Positions 24,075-32,180 are shown, counted from the first letter of the stretch. The stretch: DNA of 46,018 nucleotides from an uncultured Mycoplasmatota bacterium (GCA_900557185.1 USRP01000002.1:1-46018); one strand, 5' to 3'. Notes: a model not told the origin generated them from the sequence alone. A program made the numbers and translations.

Positions 24075-24860
24075 ATGGGAAAGGTAATTTCGCTTGTAAA
24101 TCAAAAAGGCGGAGTTGGAAAAACAACTTCAAGTATTAATTTAGCAGCATCCCTTGGAGTATTAAAAAAGAAAGTATTGTTAATTGATTTAGATCCACAA
24201 GGAAATACAACGACAGGAGTAGGTATTAACAAAGCAGATATTAATAAAAGCATTTATGATTTAATAATTGATGAAGCAACATTAGATGAGGTTATCGTAA
24301 AGACAAAGTTTAAAAATTTGTATGTAATCCCAGCTACCATCAATTTAGCAGGTGCTGATATTGAATTAATTGATAAAAGTAAAATGGATCCAACTTTTGT
24401 GAAAGGTGCACAATTAAAAAAACATATTGATGAAATAAGAGATGTATTTGATTTCATTATTATTGATTGTCCACCTTCTTTAGGTATTTTAACAACCAAT
24501 GCGTTAACTGCATCTGATAGTGTCATTATTCCAGTACAATGTGAATTTTTTGCGTTGGAAGGAATTATGCAACTATTGAATACAATTATGTTAGCGCAAA
24601 AGAATTTGAATCCAAATTTAACAATCGAAGGGGTATTACTAACAATGTTAGATTCTAGAACAAATTTAGGACTAGAAGTTGTAGAAGATATTAAGAGTTA
24701 TTTTAAAGAACGTGTTTATGACACAATTATTCCAAGATTAGTTCGTTTATCAGAAGCACCTAGTCATGGGGAACCAATTTTAGTATATGATCCACAGAGT
24801 AGAGGAACAGAAGCTTATTTAAATCTTGCAAAGGAAGTGATTGAAAGAAATGGAAACTAG
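24075..24860 (+). CDS. parA: Chromosome-partitioning ATPase ParA (Soj)
   Basis: A 261-aa deviant Walker A ATPase that binds DNA as an ATP dimer and moves ParB-parS complexes; in Bacillus Soj also controls DnaA. KGGVGKTT (11-18) carries the signature Lys11, DLDPQGNTTTG follows, and IIDCPPSLG is the Walker B region. Length is typical of chromosomal Soj, without the N-terminal helix-turn-helix of plasmid type Ia ParA. GGTGG lies 4 nt before the ATG. It is the first gene of the operon and overlaps parB by 11 bp. Confidence 0.96.
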   Translation: MGKVISLVNQKGGVGKTTSSINLAASLGVLKKKVLLIDLDPQGNTTTGVGINKADINKSIYDLIIDEATLDEVIVKTKFKNLYVIPATINLAGADIELIDKSKMDPTFVKGAQLKKHIDEIRDVFDFIIIDCPPSLGILTTNALTASDSVIIPVQCEFFALEGIMQLLNTIMLAQKNLNPNLTIEGVLLTMLDSRTNLGLEVVEDIKSYFKERVYDTIIPRLVRLSEAPSHGEPILVYDPQSRGTEAYLNLAKEVIERNGN

Positions 24861-25734
24861 AAAAAGAGCGCTAGGAAAAGGACTAGAACAATTATTTAAT
24901 TCGGAAGCAATCGATGTCAATGAACTAGAAAAACAAATCTATGAAACAACACCAAAAGAAGAAATTGTCGAACTTGATATCAATGAGTTAAGACCAAACC
25001 CATATCAACCTCGTACTGTATTTAATGAAGAACACTTACAAGAACTAGCATCTTCTATTAAAGAACACGGTGTATTCCAACCAATTATCGTTAAGAAAAG
25101 TATTAAAGGGTATGATATTATAGCTGGAGAACGTCGTTATCGTGCTAGTAAAATGGCTGGTCTTACAAAGATTCCAGCAATTATTCGTACGTTTACGGAT
25201 AGTCAAATGATGGAAATTGCGCTCTTAGAAAATTTACAACGTGAAAATTTAAGTCCAATTGAAGAAGCCAAAGCATACCAAAGTATGATTGAACATCTTC
25301 ATCTAACACAAGACGAACTATCTAAAAAAGTAGGAAAAAGTAGAAGTCATTTAACAAATATGTTAGGACTATTACGATTACCAAACGAAGTTCAAAACTT
25401 AGTAAACGATGAAAAATTATCTATGGGGCATGCGAGAGCTCTAAGTAAATTAGAAGATGAACATCAAATCTTGGAAATGGCACATGAAATAACAGAAAAG
25501 AAATTACCTGTCCGTGCCGTTGAAGATAAAATCCAAGAAGGTACTTTTGAGAAAAAAGTAAAAATCCATCGTCGTGAGACTCCAAAGAAGTTAGATTATA
25601 AATACGCAGAAGACTTATTACGTGATAAATTAGATACAAAAGTTCGTATTCGCGACAAGAAAATAGAAATTCACTTCACAAATGTTGCAGATTTAAATCG
25701 AATTTTAGAAATTATTCAAGTAAAGGAGTCATAG
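24850..25734 (+). CDS. parB: Chromosome-partitioning protein ParB (Spo0J)
   Basis: A 294-aa CTP-dependent DNA clamp that loads at parS. The N-terminal box RKRALGKGLEQLF binds ParA; the CTP-binding region includes LRPNPYQPR and GERRYRA; a helix-turn-helix follows (LTQDELSKKVGKSRSHLTNMLG-type, about 155-175), then a C-terminal dimer domain. The start is ATG 24850 or TTG 24841; I prefer ATG, with AAGGAAG upstream inside parA. Target sites are seen at 9-76. In Bacillus Spo0J also loads SMC. Confidence 0.96.
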   Translation: METRKRALGKGLEQLFNSEAIDVNELEKQIYETTPKEEIVELDINELRPNPYQPRTVFNEEHLQELASSIKEHGVFQPIIVKKSIKGYDIIAGERRYRASKMAGLTKIPAIIRTFTDSQMMEIALLENLQRENLSPIEEAKAYQSMIEHLHLTQDELSKKVGKSRSHLTNMLGLLRLPNEVQNLVNDEKLSMGHARALSKLEDEHQILEMAHEITEKKLPVRAVEDKIQEGTFEKKVKIHRRETPKKLDYKYAEDLLRDKLDTKVRIRDKKIEIHFTNVADLNRILEIIQVKES

Positions 25735-25737
25735 TCT

Positions 25738-26577
25738 ATGGAAGGTATTTTAAATGTATTGAATACAATATCCGAAAAAATAATGGTAAAAGAAATTGTT
25801 GGACCTATTCTAGTTATTTGTATTTCTATTTTAGTAAATGGTATTATTAAAAACTTTGTCCACCGTTTCTTTCATATTGATAAGAAGAAATTTAAAACAA
25901 AAGAAGAAAAAAGAACGGTTACAGTTGTTACATTAATTACAAATATTATTAAATATGTTATTATTTTAATTGATGTCATTATTATTTTAGGTATTTATGG
26001 AATTCCAACCGCTTCTATTATCGCATCTTTAGGAGCAGTCGGAGTTGTTTTAGGACTTGCTTTACAAGATACATTAAAAGATTTTGTATCAGGATTTTTT
26101 ATCATTACTGATAATTTATATCGTATGGGAGACTGGATTGAAATTGGTGACTTTGAAGGAGAAGTTATCAATATTGGTTTAAAGACAACACAAATTCGTG
26201 CATATACCGGAGAAGTTAAAATTATTTCTAATCGTACTGTTACAGAAGTAATTAACTATAATTTATCAAATACACTTGCAATTGTTGATATACCAATTCC
26301 ATATGAAGAAGATTATGAAAAAGCAGAACAAGTTTTAAAAGACTTATGTGTGAAGTTAACCGACACATTGGATAAAATTAGGGGAACAGTTACTTTACTT
26401 GGTATTAATGAATATAATGAAAAAGGACTTGTCTATCGTATTACAGTAGATACAGTTCCAACAGAACATTACGGTGTTCAAAGAGAAATTAGAAAACAAG
26501 TAAAACAAGTATTAGATCAAAATAAAATTCAAATGGGATATCCACAGGTGGTGGTACATGATGGAAAAAGATTATAA
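25738..26577 (+). CDS. mscS: Small-conductance mechanosensitive channel, MscS family
   Basis: A 279-aa channel that opens under membrane tension to release solutes. Three membrane segments occupy the first 110 residues; the pore helix region is glycine/alanine-rich (SIIASLGAVGVVLGLALQD). The beta domain follows with DNLYRMGDWIEIGDFEGEV and the NRTVTEVINYNLS motif. AAAGGAG lies 8 nt before the ATG and the gene starts 3 bp after parB. It overlaps the DUF951 gene by 20 bp. A similar gene lies next to soj-spo0J in Bacillus. Confidence 0.93.
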   Translation: MEGILNVLNTISEKIMVKEIVGPILVICISILVNGIIKNFVHRFFHIDKKKFKTKEEKRTVTVVTLITNIIKYVIILIDVIIILGIYGIPTASIIASLGAVGVVLGLALQDTLKDFVSGFFIITDNLYRMGDWIEIGDFEGEVINIGLKTTQIRAYTGEVKIISNRTVTEVINYNLSNTLAIVDIPIPYEEDYEKAEQVLKDLCVKLTDTLDKIRGTVTLLGINEYNEKGLVYRITVDTVPTEHYGVQREIRKQVKQVLDQNKIQMGYPQVVVHDGKRL

Positions 26578-26743
26578 ATTAGGAAGTATTGTAACAATGA
26601 AAAAAGAACATCCGTGTGGAACGAATGAGTGGGAGATTATACGAGTAGGAGCAGATATTAAAATTAAATGTCGTAAATGTGGTCGAACAATTATGATGCC
26701 TCGTATTGAATTTAACCGTAAACTGAAGAAAGTATTAGACTGA
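26558..26743 (+). CDS. DUF951 family protein (YyzM-like)
   Basis: A 61-aa protein with the DUF951 pattern: LGSIVTMKKEHPCGTNEW, then a CxxC knuckle (KCRKCGRTIMMPR) and a basic end. The Cys and His residues suggest a small zinc-binding fold. Function is unknown for the family. Homologues sit between mscS and ychF in many Bacillota, as here. The start (ATG 26558 or 26561) is inside the mscS 3' end with GGTGGTGG upstream, implying coupled translation. Confidence 0.88.
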   Translation: MMEKDYKLGSIVTMKKEHPCGTNEWEIIRVGADIKIKCRKCGRTIMMPRIEFNRKLKKVLD

Positions 26744-26754
26744 TAGGAGGCATT

Positions 26755-28281
26755 ATGAGATTAAATAAAAGAAAAAAACAAAAAAGTTTAAATCCAATTT
26801 TTACAATTTTAACTTTAACTTTTATTATTATGATTGTAAGCCTTCTTTTTTCTGTTTTAGGAATCGAAGGACATAAGAGTACGATTGTCAATGATAGTTT
26901 AGAATCCTCTTTAACAACTGTTAAAAATATATTTTCACTAGACGGGATTCATTTCTTATTTGGTAATATTGTCAATTCATTTACCACATTTGAACCACTT
27001 GCTTATTTAGTACTATCTCTTATTGGAATTAGTATTGGATCAGCCAGTGGGTTATTTCAAAAATTATTCTCTCCATTAAAGAAACTTCGTTTAAGTGTTT
27101 TAACTTTTGTATTACTTCTTGTATCTATTATTTCTAATATCATTGGTGAATATAGCTTTATGTTGTTAATTCCACTGGCAGGTGTAATGTATCAATATGC
27201 TGGTAAAAACCCAATGTTAGGAGTCATGACCGCCTTTTTAGGTACAAGCATTGGTTATGGAACCAATATTATATTTACTTATGATGATTATGCCTTAGGA
27301 ATGTTAACGCAAGTAGCAGCCAATGCAACCGTAGATGAAAACTATGTCTTTGACTTATTCTCTACAAGTATTATTGGACCAGTATCGACATTTATTTTAG
27401 CGTTTATTGGTACGATTATTATCACGAAATTCTTAGCTCCAAAATTACCTAAGAAATGTCATCTTGATGATGAAGTAGTATACAAAGATTCTAAAGTAGC
27501 AGCTCGTATCAGTGGTGTTTTATTTATTTTAATCGCTTTAGTAATTGGATATATGATTATTCCTGGACTACCAGGTTCTGGAGCATTGTTAGATCATAAT
27601 GAAACTGAATATATTGCTCAATTATTTAGTCCAAATGCACCATTTCGTACAGGAATTATTTTATTCATTACTATTATATTAGTTTTATGTTCTTTCATAT
27701 ATGGAATTATATCTGGTAATTTAAAATCAACAGAAGATTGTGGATTAGGATTATCGAAAGAATTTAAAAATGTCGGTTACTTATTTGTATTATTATTCTT
27801 TGTTTCAAATATGTTGGCAATCTTAAATTGGACAAATATAGGAAGTGTTATTACAACGCGATTAGTTGATTTTATCAGTACATTACAAATTTCCGGAATG
27901 CCATTAATTATAGCTGTATTTATTCTTATTATTATTGCTAGTATTCTAATTCCTGGAAATATCGAAAAATGGACGTTATTATCACCAATCGTCATTCCAT
28001 TATTTATGAGAGCAAATATCACTCCAGATTTTACACAAGTCTTATTTAAAGCAGCCGATGGTATCGGTAAGAGTATTTCTCTTTTCTTTGTTTATTTCAT
28101 TATTATGGTAGGTTTCCTACAAAAATATAATGCCGAAAGAAAAGAAGAAATCACATTATTTGGTACATTAAAGATTTTATTTCCATCCATTTTATTATTT
28201 ACAATTGTATGGATATTGATTATAATAGGTTGGTATTTAGTGGGATTACCACTAGGAATGAATACGATGCCAACATTATAA
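26755..28281 (+). CDS. AbgT-family transporter
   Basis: A 508-aa integral membrane protein with about 11-13 hydrophobic segments. Its plan matches the AbgT family: an N-terminal segment (about 15-37), a periplasmic stretch with FTTFEPLAYLVLSLIGISIGSASG-type sequence, and the re-entrant TSIGYGTNIIFTYDDYALG. The family exports sulfonamides or imports p-aminobenzoyl-glutamate in studied cases. AGGAGG lies 5 nt before the ATG. Its place inside a parAB-ychF operon is not standard. Substrate is not determined by sequence; related C4-dicarboxylate-like uptake families are the alternative. Confidence 0.8.
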   Translation: MRLNKRKKQKSLNPIFTILTLTFIIMIVSLLFSVLGIEGHKSTIVNDSLESSLTTVKNIFSLDGIHFLFGNIVNSFTTFEPLAYLVLSLIGISIGSASGLFQKLFSPLKKLRLSVLTFVLLLVSIISNIIGEYSFMLLIPLAGVMYQYAGKNPMLGVMTAFLGTSIGYGTNIIFTYDDYALGMLTQVAANATVDENYVFDLFSTSIIGPVSTFILAFIGTIIITKFLAPKLPKKCHLDDEVVYKDSKVAARISGVLFILIALVIGYMIIPGLPGSGALLDHNETEYIAQLFSPNAPFRTGIILFITIILVLCSFIYGIISGNLKSTEDCGLGLSKEFKNVGYLFVLLFFVSNMLAILNWTNIGSVITTRLVDFISTLQISGMPLIIAVFILIIIASILIPGNIEKWTLLSPIVIPLFMRANITPDFTQVLFKAADGIGKSISLFFVYFIIMVGFLQKYNAERKEEITLFGTLKILFPSILLFTIVWILIIIGWYLVGLPLGMNTMPTL

Positions 28282-28293
28282 GGGGGAATCAAT

Positions 28294-29391
28294 ATGAGTT
28301 TAACAGCAGGAATCGTAGGCCTTCCAAACGTTGGAAAGTCTACTTTATTTAACGCAATTACAAAAAAACATATTTTAGCAGCCAACTACCCATTTGCTAC
28401 AATCGAACCAAATGTCGGAGTAGTAACCGTTCCTGATTATCGTTTAGATGTCTTAACGGAATTAGTACATCCAGCAAGAACCATTCCAACAACATTTGAA
28501 TTTACTGATATTGCTGGACTTGTAAAAGGAGCTTCGACAGGAGAAGGGTTAGGGAATAAATTCTTAAGCCATATTCGTGAAGTAGACGCGATTGTAGAAG
28601 TAGTAAGATGCTTTGAAGATGGAAATATTACCCATGTCGAAGGTAAAATCGATCCAATTCGCGACATTGAAATCATTCATGTAGAATTAATTCTAGCTGA
28701 CTTAGAAGTCATTGATTCAAGGCTTGGTCGTCTCGGTAAAAAAGCAGAAATGACGAAAGATAAAGATACTTTATTAGAAGTAAATCTTATGAAAAGACTC
28801 AAAGAGAACTTAGAAAAAAATATTCCAGCACGTGCTTTGGAATATACCGATGATGAATTAAAAGTATTAAAATCATTTAATTTATTAACTATGAAACCAA
28901 TCATATACGTTTCTAATGTCAAGGAAACGGAAATATTAGAAGAAAATGAATATGTGCAACAAGTAAAAGAATATGCTCAAAAAGAAAAAGCAGAAGTGAT
29001 TGTTGTTAGTGCGAAGATAGAAGAAGAATTAAGTGAATTAGAAGAGGAAGATAAAAACTTATTTCTACAGGATTTAGGACTACAAGAAAGTGGACTAGAC
29101 CAATTAATTCGCGCTACATATTCTTTATTAGGACTCGCAACCTATTTTACAGAAGGTACAGATGAAGTTCGTGCTTGGACATTTAAAAAAGGAATGAAGG
29201 CACCTGAATGTGCTGGTATTATTCATACTGACTTTGAAAAAGGATTTATTAAAGCAGAAGTAATGAGTTATGAAGACTTTGCTGAGTTAAAATCTGAAAA
29301 AGCAGTCAGAGAAGCAGGAAAACTTCGTTTGGAAGGTAAAGACTATATCATGCAAGATGGAGATATTTGTTTATTCCGCTTTAATGTATAA
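28294..29391 (+). CDS. ychF: Redox-regulated ATPase YchF (Obg-family)
   Basis: YchF is a universally conserved P-loop protein that prefers ATP over GTP and binds ribosomes. The 365-aa protein has GLPNVGKST (8-16), DIAGLVKGAS (G3 region), a coiled-coil insert (about 130-200), NVKE in place of the G4 NKxD, and a C-terminal TGS domain (about 280-364). The changed G4 explains ATP preference in the family. GGGGGAA lies before the ATG. It closes the parA operon and is followed by a strong terminator; in Bacillus it also precedes rpsF. Confidence 0.96.
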   Translation: MSLTAGIVGLPNVGKSTLFNAITKKHILAANYPFATIEPNVGVVTVPDYRLDVLTELVHPARTIPTTFEFTDIAGLVKGASTGEGLGNKFLSHIREVDAIVEVVRCFEDGNITHVEGKIDPIRDIEIIHVELILADLEVIDSRLGRLGKKAEMTKDKDTLLEVNLMKRLKENLEKNIPARALEYTDDELKVLKSFNLLTMKPIIYVSNVKETEILEENEYVQQVKEYAQKEKAEVIVVSAKIEEELSELEEEDKNLFLQDLGLQESGLDQLIRATYSLLGLATYFTEGTDEVRAWTFKKGMKAPECAGIIHTDFEKGFIKAEVMSYEDFAELKSEKAVREAGKLRLEGKDYIMQDGDICLFRFNV

Positions 29392-29423
29392 TTATTATAG
29401 AAATTTCTATAATAATTTTTTTA
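29390..29423 (+). terminator. Terminator after ychF
   Basis: Perfect 11-bp stem AATTATTATAG (29390-29400) with CTATAATAATT (29407-29417), 6-nt loop, then a T-run. Confidence 0.85.
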
Positions 29424-29504
29424 TTATCTATTAAGAAGAACTAAACATATACTCAAAAATGTCAATGAATTTTATACTTATCATGGCAATGTATGAAAAA
29501 TTTG

Positions 29505-29533
29505 TTTACAATTCACATATTATTTGTTATAAT
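29505..29533 (+). promoter_or_regulatory. Promoter of rpsF-ssb-rpsR
   Basis: TTTACA (29505-29510), 17-bp spacer, TATAAT (29528-29533). Confidence 0.8.
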
Positions 29534-29553
29534 CTTAAGCGAGTATGAATTTA

Positions 29554-29597
29554 CTCCTTGCTTTTGAATGATCAAAAGCCACTTAGACCACAAGGAG
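29554..29597 (+). promoter_or_regulatory. rpsF leader hairpin sequestering the Shine-Dalgarno
   Basis: Outer stem CTCCTTG (29554-29560) with CAAGGAG (29591-29597), stacked on inner stem CTTTTGA (29561-29567) with TCAAAAG (29572-29578), tetraloop ATGA, and a 12-nt bulge (29579-29590, CCACTTAGACCA) on the 3' side. The outer stem covers the rpsF ribosome binding site. A leader bound by the S6:S18 complex is known for this operon in many bacteria; this bulged hairpin is a good candidate for it. Confidence 0.7.
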
Positions 29598-29605
29598 GTG
29601 TAAAA

Positions 29606-29896
29606 ATGAGAGAATACGAAATCATGTTTATCGTAAGACCTACATTATCTGAAGAAGACACAAAAAAAGTGATTGAAAACTTCAAAAATGTATTAACAAA
29701 TCATGGAGCTACAATTACTGGTGAAACAGATATGGGACAAAGAGAATTAGCTTACGAAATCAAAAAATGTAAAAGTGGATACTATTACGTATTAACTTTA
29801 AGTGCAAATGATGATGCTGCAATTAAAGAATTCGATCGTTTAGCTTTAATCAGCAATGATGTAATTCGTCATTTAATCACAAAAATTGAAAAATAA
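29606..29896 (+). CDS. rpsF: Small ribosomal subunit protein bS6
   Basis: S6 pairs with S18 in the platform of the 30S subunit. The 96-aa protein begins MREYEIMFIVRPTLSEED and has MGQRELAYEIKKCKSGYY, both typical. ATG 29606 follows AAGGAGGTG; the longer in-frame ORF upstream would begin within the leader hairpin. It is first in the conserved operon with ssb and rpsR, and its translation may be feedback-controlled by S6:S18 through the leader. Confidence 0.97.
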   Translation: MREYEIMFIVRPTLSEEDTKKVIENFKNVLTNHGATITGETDMGQRELAYEIKKCKSGYYYVLTLSANDDAAIKEFDRLALISNDVIRHLITKIEK

Positions 29897-29910
29897 AGGA
29901 GATACGTTTT

Positions 29911-30384
29911 ATGAATCGAGTATTATTAATTGGAAGATTAACAGCTAAACCAGAACTACGATATACAGCTTCTAACTTACCATTTACACGTTTTTCTGTT
30001 GCAGTAAATCGTACATTCAGTAATCGTGACGGAGAAAGAGAAACTGATTTTATCAATATAGTAGTATGGAGAAAACAAGCTGAAAATGTATGTAATTACT
30101 TAGATAAGGGAAGTTTAGTTTCTATTGAAGGTAGACTTCAAACAAATAATTACGAAGATAAAGATGGAAACAAAAGATATTCTATGGAAGTTGTTGCTGA
30201 CTCTGTACAATTCTTAGAGAGCAAAGGACAACGTAGTAATCGTGCTAACGAAGCAAGTCCATATGATTATCAACAACCATCAAATAACCAAACAGGAAGT
30301 TATACTAATGATGTCAATGTAGAAGATGATCCATTCGCTGACTTTGGTGATAGCGTATCTATTAGTGATGATTTCCTAGACTAA
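29911..30384 (+). CDS. ssb: Single-stranded DNA-binding protein
   Basis: SSB coats single-stranded DNA and recruits repair and replication proteins. The 157-aa protein has the OB fold (1-105: MNRVLLIGRLTAKPELRYT, NIVVWRKQAENVCNYL, GSLVSIEGRLQTNNYED) and a Gln/Asn-rich linker. The acidic tip ends SISDDFLD rather than the usual DDDLPF, so the terminal Pro-Phe that partners normally grip is missing. Its place between rpsF and rpsR matches the housekeeping SsbA gene. AAAGGAGA precedes the ATG. Confidence 0.96.
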   Translation: MNRVLLIGRLTAKPELRYTASNLPFTRFSVAVNRTFSNRDGERETDFINIVVWRKQAENVCNYLDKGSLVSIEGRLQTNNYEDKDGNKRYSMEVVADSVQFLESKGQRSNRANEASPYDYQQPSNNQTGSYTNDVNVEDDPFADFGDSVSISDDFLD

Positions 30385-30401
30385 AGAAAGGATGTATAAT
30401 C

Positions 30402-30617
30402 ATGGCTGAAGGATTTAGAAAAAGAAAGAAAATTTGCCAAATGTGTGCTGGTAAAGATGTAAATTATAAAGATGTAGACGTTATTAAAAAATATATTAAA
30501 CCTAATGGTGCTATTACATCTACAAGAATGAACGGTAATTGTAAATTACATCAAAGACATATCGCAAATGAAATTAAAAAAGCTCGTTTTATGGCATTAA
30601 TTCCATTTGTTAAATAA
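30402..30617 (+). CDS. rpsR: Small ribosomal subunit protein bS18
   Basis: S18 binds S6 and 16S rRNA in the platform. The 71-aa protein has the S18 core (DVDVIKKYIKPNGAITSTRMNG, HQRHIANEIKKARFMALIPF). CQMC near the N-terminus suggests the zinc-binding type. GAAAGGATG lies before the ATG. It is followed by a terminator, so the operon has three genes. Confidence 0.97.
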   Translation: MAEGFRKRKKICQMCAGKDVNYKDVDVIKKYIKPNGAITSTRMNGNCKLHQRHIANEIKKARFMALIPFVK

Positions 30618-30643
30618 CAACAGTAATGTTGTTATTTTTTTGT
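30612..30643 (+). terminator. Terminator after rpsR
   Basis: AAATAACAAC (30612-30621) pairs with GTTGTTATTT (30628-30637) around a 6-nt loop; T-run follows. Confidence 0.85.
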
Positions 30644-30655
30644 ATATAAGTGCAC

Positions 30656-30678
30656 AAAAAAACTACATAGATATGTAG
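30656..30678 (-). terminator. Terminator after the Lys-rich membrane protein gene (minus strand)
   Basis: CTACAT (30663-30668) pairs with ATGTAG (30673-30678); on the minus strand a run of seven T follows (A at 30656-30662 on plus). Confidence 0.75.
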
Positions 30679-30681
30679 CTT

Positions 30682-31554
30682 TTATTCACTAAGTGTACAA
30701 GTTGCTCCAGCAGTTTCTTCTTGTGCTTTTACTTCTTGGACTGTTTTTCCAAGATAAGTTGTTTCTTGAGGAACACTTTCTACGTGTCCATTACCAAAAT
30801 ATGTTTTAATCGTTAATTGATTATTATCGAAGATAATATCATTTTGATTTTGGTTTGCTAATTTCGCACTATCATAACTTCCTTGATCTGCATATTTTTT
30901 TGTAACAATATATTCGTAAGTTACTAAACTATCATTTTCAAATGTAGCAATTGATAGAACAGAACTTTGGTAGTTTTCAATTTGTGTTGGAGTTGTAGTA
31001 CATGTCATTGTCTGAGACTTAATTTCTTCTTCAGTTTTGTCATCTTCTTTAGTAGATTCTTGTAACTCATTTAAAGCTTGTGTCTCTTTCTTTTGACGTT
31101 GTAATTCTTTACGATAAATATTTGTTATAAAAGTAAATGCTAATATAATGATTGCAATGGCTACAACTAAAATTAACGCAAGATTAGAATCTTTTTTAGA
31201 ATCATTTATTTCCTCACTTATTTCTTTTCCTTGTAAACGTAATTCATGTTCTTGAAGTAATTGTTCTTTCTTTTCTTGCCAATCTGGTGTTTTAATACCA
31301 ATATAATCTTCGTATTTATCGAAATCCACTTCTTGAGATGGCTCTAAATGTGGAATTACTACTTTTCTTTCTTGTGTTTTTTTACTAGCAACTTTTTTTG
31401 TTCTAGTTACTTTTTTCTTCTCTTCGTGTTTTGTATTCTTCTTTACAGGTTTTGTTTCTTTTTTAACATTTGTAACCTTCTTTTTCGTTACAGTTTTCTT
31501 TGTCTTTTTTGTCTCAGCTTTTTTCTTTGTTTGTTTTTTATTTGTCTCACTCAT
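30682..31554 (-). CDS. Lys-rich single-pass membrane protein of unknown function
   Basis: A 290-aa protein of three parts: a very basic, low-complexity N-terminus (about 1-65, mostly Lys and Thr), one membrane helix (125-146), and a C-terminal domain (about 180-290) with TMTCTTTPTQIE near its start and ATCTLSE at its end, so Cys185 and Cys286 could form a disulfide if that part is outside. The strand-rich outer domain recalls DUF1307/YehR-like proteins, but I cannot assign it. The start is ATG 31554 after GGGGTGAAA; a further ATG at 31578 overlaps the -10 box. The basic tail could touch nucleic acid or lipid heads. Confidence 0.75.
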   Translation of the reverse strand: MSETNKKQTKKKAETKKTKKTVTKKKVTNVKKETKPVKKNTKHEEKKKVTRTKKVASKKTQERKVVIPHLEPSQEVDFDKYEDYIGIKTPDWQEKKEQLLQEHELRLQGKEISEEINDSKKDSNLALILVVAIAIIILAFTFITNIYRKELQRQKKETQALNELQESTKEDDKTEEEIKSQTMTCTTTPTQIENYQSSVLSIATFENDSLVTYEYIVTKKYADQGSYDSAKLANQNQNDIIFDNNQLTIKTYFGNGHVESVPQETTYLGKTVQEVKAQEETAGATCTLSE

Positions 31555-31576
31555 ATTTTCACCCCATATTTTCTCC

Positions 31577-31585
31577 ATTATAACA
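31577..31585 (-). promoter_or_regulatory. Extended -10 promoter of the Lys-rich protein gene (minus strand)
   Basis: Minus-strand TGTTATAAT is a full extended -10; no good -35 is seen. A start of transcription just inside 31571 supports the downstream ATG at 31554. Confidence 0.55.
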
Positions 31586-31695
31586 TATTTTTATAAGAAT
31601 GAAAATGACAATTGTATGATTTTACAGTTGTTCATTTTGTTTTTATGAGAAAATCAAATTGTGTCAAAAAATTGTAAAAAAATGAAAAAATTCTC

Positions 31696-31724
31696 TTGAT
31701 TTTCATATAATTATCATGTATAAT
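31696..31724 (+). promoter_or_regulatory. Promoter of the S10 ribosomal operon
   Basis: TTGATT (31696-31701), 17-bp spacer, TATAAT (31719-31724). Start near 31731, leaving a leader of about 125 nt. Confidence 0.8.
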
Positions 31725-31730
31725 TTTGAA

Positions 31731-31857
31731 TGTGTGGCATGCGTTGATGTGGGAGGTTGCTGATACACCAGGTTAAGTTGTAAACAAAAATAACCGGTTA
31801 TCAGGTTTTCCTAACGGAGCAAGTCTATACTGGATATAGGCGAAAGGAGGATACAAT
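31731..31857 (+). promoter_or_regulatory. Structured leader of the S10 operon
   Basis: A leader of about 127 nt. It contains GGGAGGTTGCTGATACACC (31751-31769), which I recall as a conserved block in S10 leaders of Bacillota, and complementary stretches such as ATAACCGGTTAT (31791-31802). Such leaders are candidates for ribosomal-protein feedback, probably L4 or S10. I did not work out a single structure. Confidence 0.5.
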
Positions 31858-32166
31858 ATGTCTAAAACGAAAGTTCGTATCAAATTAAAAGCTTACGAAC
31901 ACAAGAGTTTAGATAACGCTTGTGCGAAAATTGTGGAAACAGTAAAAAGAACAGGTGGAGAAGTATGTGGACCAATTCCACTACCAACTGAAGTGGAAAA
32001 AATCACTATCTTAAGAGCTGTTCACAAATATAAAGATTCACGTGAGCAATTTGAAAGAAGAACACACAAAAGACTTATTGATATCGTAAACCCAAGTAAG
32101 GAGACAATTGAGGCACTAACTCATTTAGATATCCCAAGTGGTGTAGATATTAAAATCAAATTATAA
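31858..32166 (+). CDS. rpsJ: Small ribosomal subunit protein uS10
   Basis: S10 (NusE) is a 30S head protein and also joins the antitermination complex with NusB. The 102-aa protein shows IRIKLKAYEHKSLDNACAKI-type start, GPIPLPTEVEKITILRAVHKYKDSREQFERRTHKRLI and DIPSGVDIKIKL. AAAGGAGG precedes the ATG. It is first in the cluster running to L17 with no terminator in between. Confidence 0.98.
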   Translation: MSKTKVRIKLKAYEHKSLDNACAKIVETVKRTGGEVCGPIPLPTEVEKITILRAVHKYKDSREQFERRTHKRLIDIVNPSKETIEALTHLDIPSGVDIKIKL

Positions 32167-32180
32167 TAGGAGGAAAGAAT

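Noticed and set aside
31554..31578. Upstream start for the Lys-rich protein (adds 8 residues)
   Set aside because: That ATG overlaps the -10 TATAAT and has no ribosome binding site; ATG 31554 has GGGGTG at the right distance.
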